Assembly (NCBI RefSeq): GCF_910589235.1
Contig: NC_060967.1
Location: 3,149,938 to 3,213,937 of the forward strand
Length of the DNA stretch: 64,000 nt
Reading direction: 5' to 3'
Origin: Vespa crabro
Lineage: Eukaryota; Arthropoda; Insecta; Hymenoptera; Vespidae
In this document: positions 62,941 through 64,000 of the stretch, piece by piece
Numbering within the stretch: the stretch's first letter is position 1
Layout: the number at the start of each line of letters is the position of its first letter
The notes under the pieces: generated by a model
Database searches by the model: none
Told to the model about the DNA's origin: nothing
Seen by the model: only the letters and a program-made list of their open reading frames with translations
Made by a program: the position numbers and the translations under genes

Positions 62941-64000
62941 TTTGATCGCTATGTATGTATGTATGTGGAAATACTTCGATATGCGAATAAGCATTAGCAA
63001 AATATCCTTGTCTCGAAATTATAACGACGTCTACCCGATACGCAACGTGTACTTTGGTAACATTTACACTGTGTATACCGTTAAAGTCAGGAGTATGTGC
63101 GAGAGACAACTGCTGATGTTGGCGTCGAAACTATAGCGAAATGTGGTTCCAGTTACAAATGGTGCTACGAGTTTAACACCAATTAACTTAACGCGAATCC
63201 TAGAGAAATTTTCGCAACATTCGTGTTCGATGATAACCACAATTTCATAGTAATTATACCACATTTGTTTACGAATTAACTATATAATGTTTCTACAATT
63301 AGAATAAGATAAGAAAAGATATTATTGAAATTTCGAAAAAGTACTATTTATATAATATGCAGTATATTTTTTATTTTATATAATTATATAATATTTAGTA
63401 TATTTTTATTATATCTATTATATAATATGTAGTATATTTTTTATTTTTATTTTTTTTTTTTTTTGATAATATTTAATACTTAAAATAAATACTTAAAAAA
63501 TTATAACCCTATTATATATTTAAATTTATTCTGCTCATTGTTATTTATAATATTTTACTTAAATAAATATTTGAGTCTTTTCCTTTTGTATTTTTTCGTA
63601 GTTTCTCTTGAAACGCATAAGTTTGTTGTTATATAGAACTATGCGGTCCCAACTTGGACACTAGCAGCGAGTTCTTGATTGTCGAAGAAGAAAAAGAACG
63701 AGCGTGTTCCGTCGCTCAATGCCGAAGAGAAAAAAAGGTGTGCCGATACAGGTCGTTGAGCAACACCCTGTAGAACCCTAACCCGGAAGTAAAGGTGCAC
63801 ACACGCATCCGCGCGGCTGGATAACAAATCGACCATTGCTCTAGGTAATAAAACCTTTTCTAAGATTTTTTCTCGCGCGATATTGCCGATCCCTTGTGTA
63901 TCGTCAAAGACACTCTTTTATTCTCGCTCGACTTGAGGAAATGGGATTACGCTATGACCTCCTAGCATGACCTTTCTATATGGATAAAATATTTATATTC

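Larger units (their letters stand above)
60101..64000. other. Gene-poor 3' part of the window
   Basis: No supportable gene. Notable are a (GAC/GAG)n triplet run at 61795-61880, a (TC)n run at 62118-62172 and a TATACATA repeat at 62891-62940. Frames at 60628-60924 and 63639-63836 have no motif. Sequence after 63300 is extremely AT-rich. Confidence 0.45.

Overview
The window looks like insect nuclear DNA, most likely from a hymenopteran (bee, ant or wasp). It is AT-rich but keeps many CpG dinucleotides, its introns are short with GT-AG borders, and it is full of (GA)n, (TA)n and (TG)n microsatellites. The gene set is metazoan: an ADAR RNA deaminase, an MFSD6-type transporter, odorant-binding proteins and a C2H2 zinc-finger protein. 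No bacterial operon, CRISPR array, rRNA or convincing tRNA was seen. All multi-exon models here were built by hand from splice signals and reading phase; no transcript data were available.

Layout. 1-13.5 kb is mostly gene-poor. It holds a duplicated 210-bp non-coding repeat (3.4 and 5.1 kb) and one intact small ORF derived from a retrotransposon gag (5970-6401, minus). 13.6-16.3 kb holds two plus-strand tandem genes for small cysteine-rich proteins that look metallothionein-like. Each starts with a 17-nt first coding exon, and both proteins carry a CCxxxCC motif; I recognise neither as a named family. 18.5-22.4 kb holds two tandem odorant-binding protein genes on the minus strand. One has a perfect six-cysteine pattern; the other does not splice cleanly and may be broken. 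25.3-28.0 kb is the complete coding region of Adar (plus), behind a CpG-rich promoter with an NRF-1/EWG-like palindrome.

28-38 kb is a roughly 10-kb gene-free stretch between the convergent Adar and Mfsd6 genes, with many microsatellites and a tiny mariner-like element. 38.1-42.5 kb is Mfsd6 (minus, 11 coding exons, one GC-AG intron, two possible C-termini). 45.5-46.0 kb is a small unrecognised minus-strand gene. 47.2-49.2 kb is an imperfect inverted repeat of about 2 kb. Each inner arm carries three copies of a roughly 60-bp unit centred on a CTCF-like CTAGATGG core, in opposite orientations in the two arms. 50.5-50.8 kb has a possible 46-residue microprotein. 53.0-55.3 kb is a two-exon zinc-finger gene (minus), and about 1.2 kb further on a probable first coding exon of another gene reads away on the plus strand. 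57-64 kb is dominated by simple repeats, including a CpG-rich, GA-rich block at 58.6-60.1 kb that resembles a promoter or 5' exon region.

The genes do not form one pathway. The most novel-looking items are the cysteine-rich tandem pair and the inverted repeat with its array of CTCF-like motifs.
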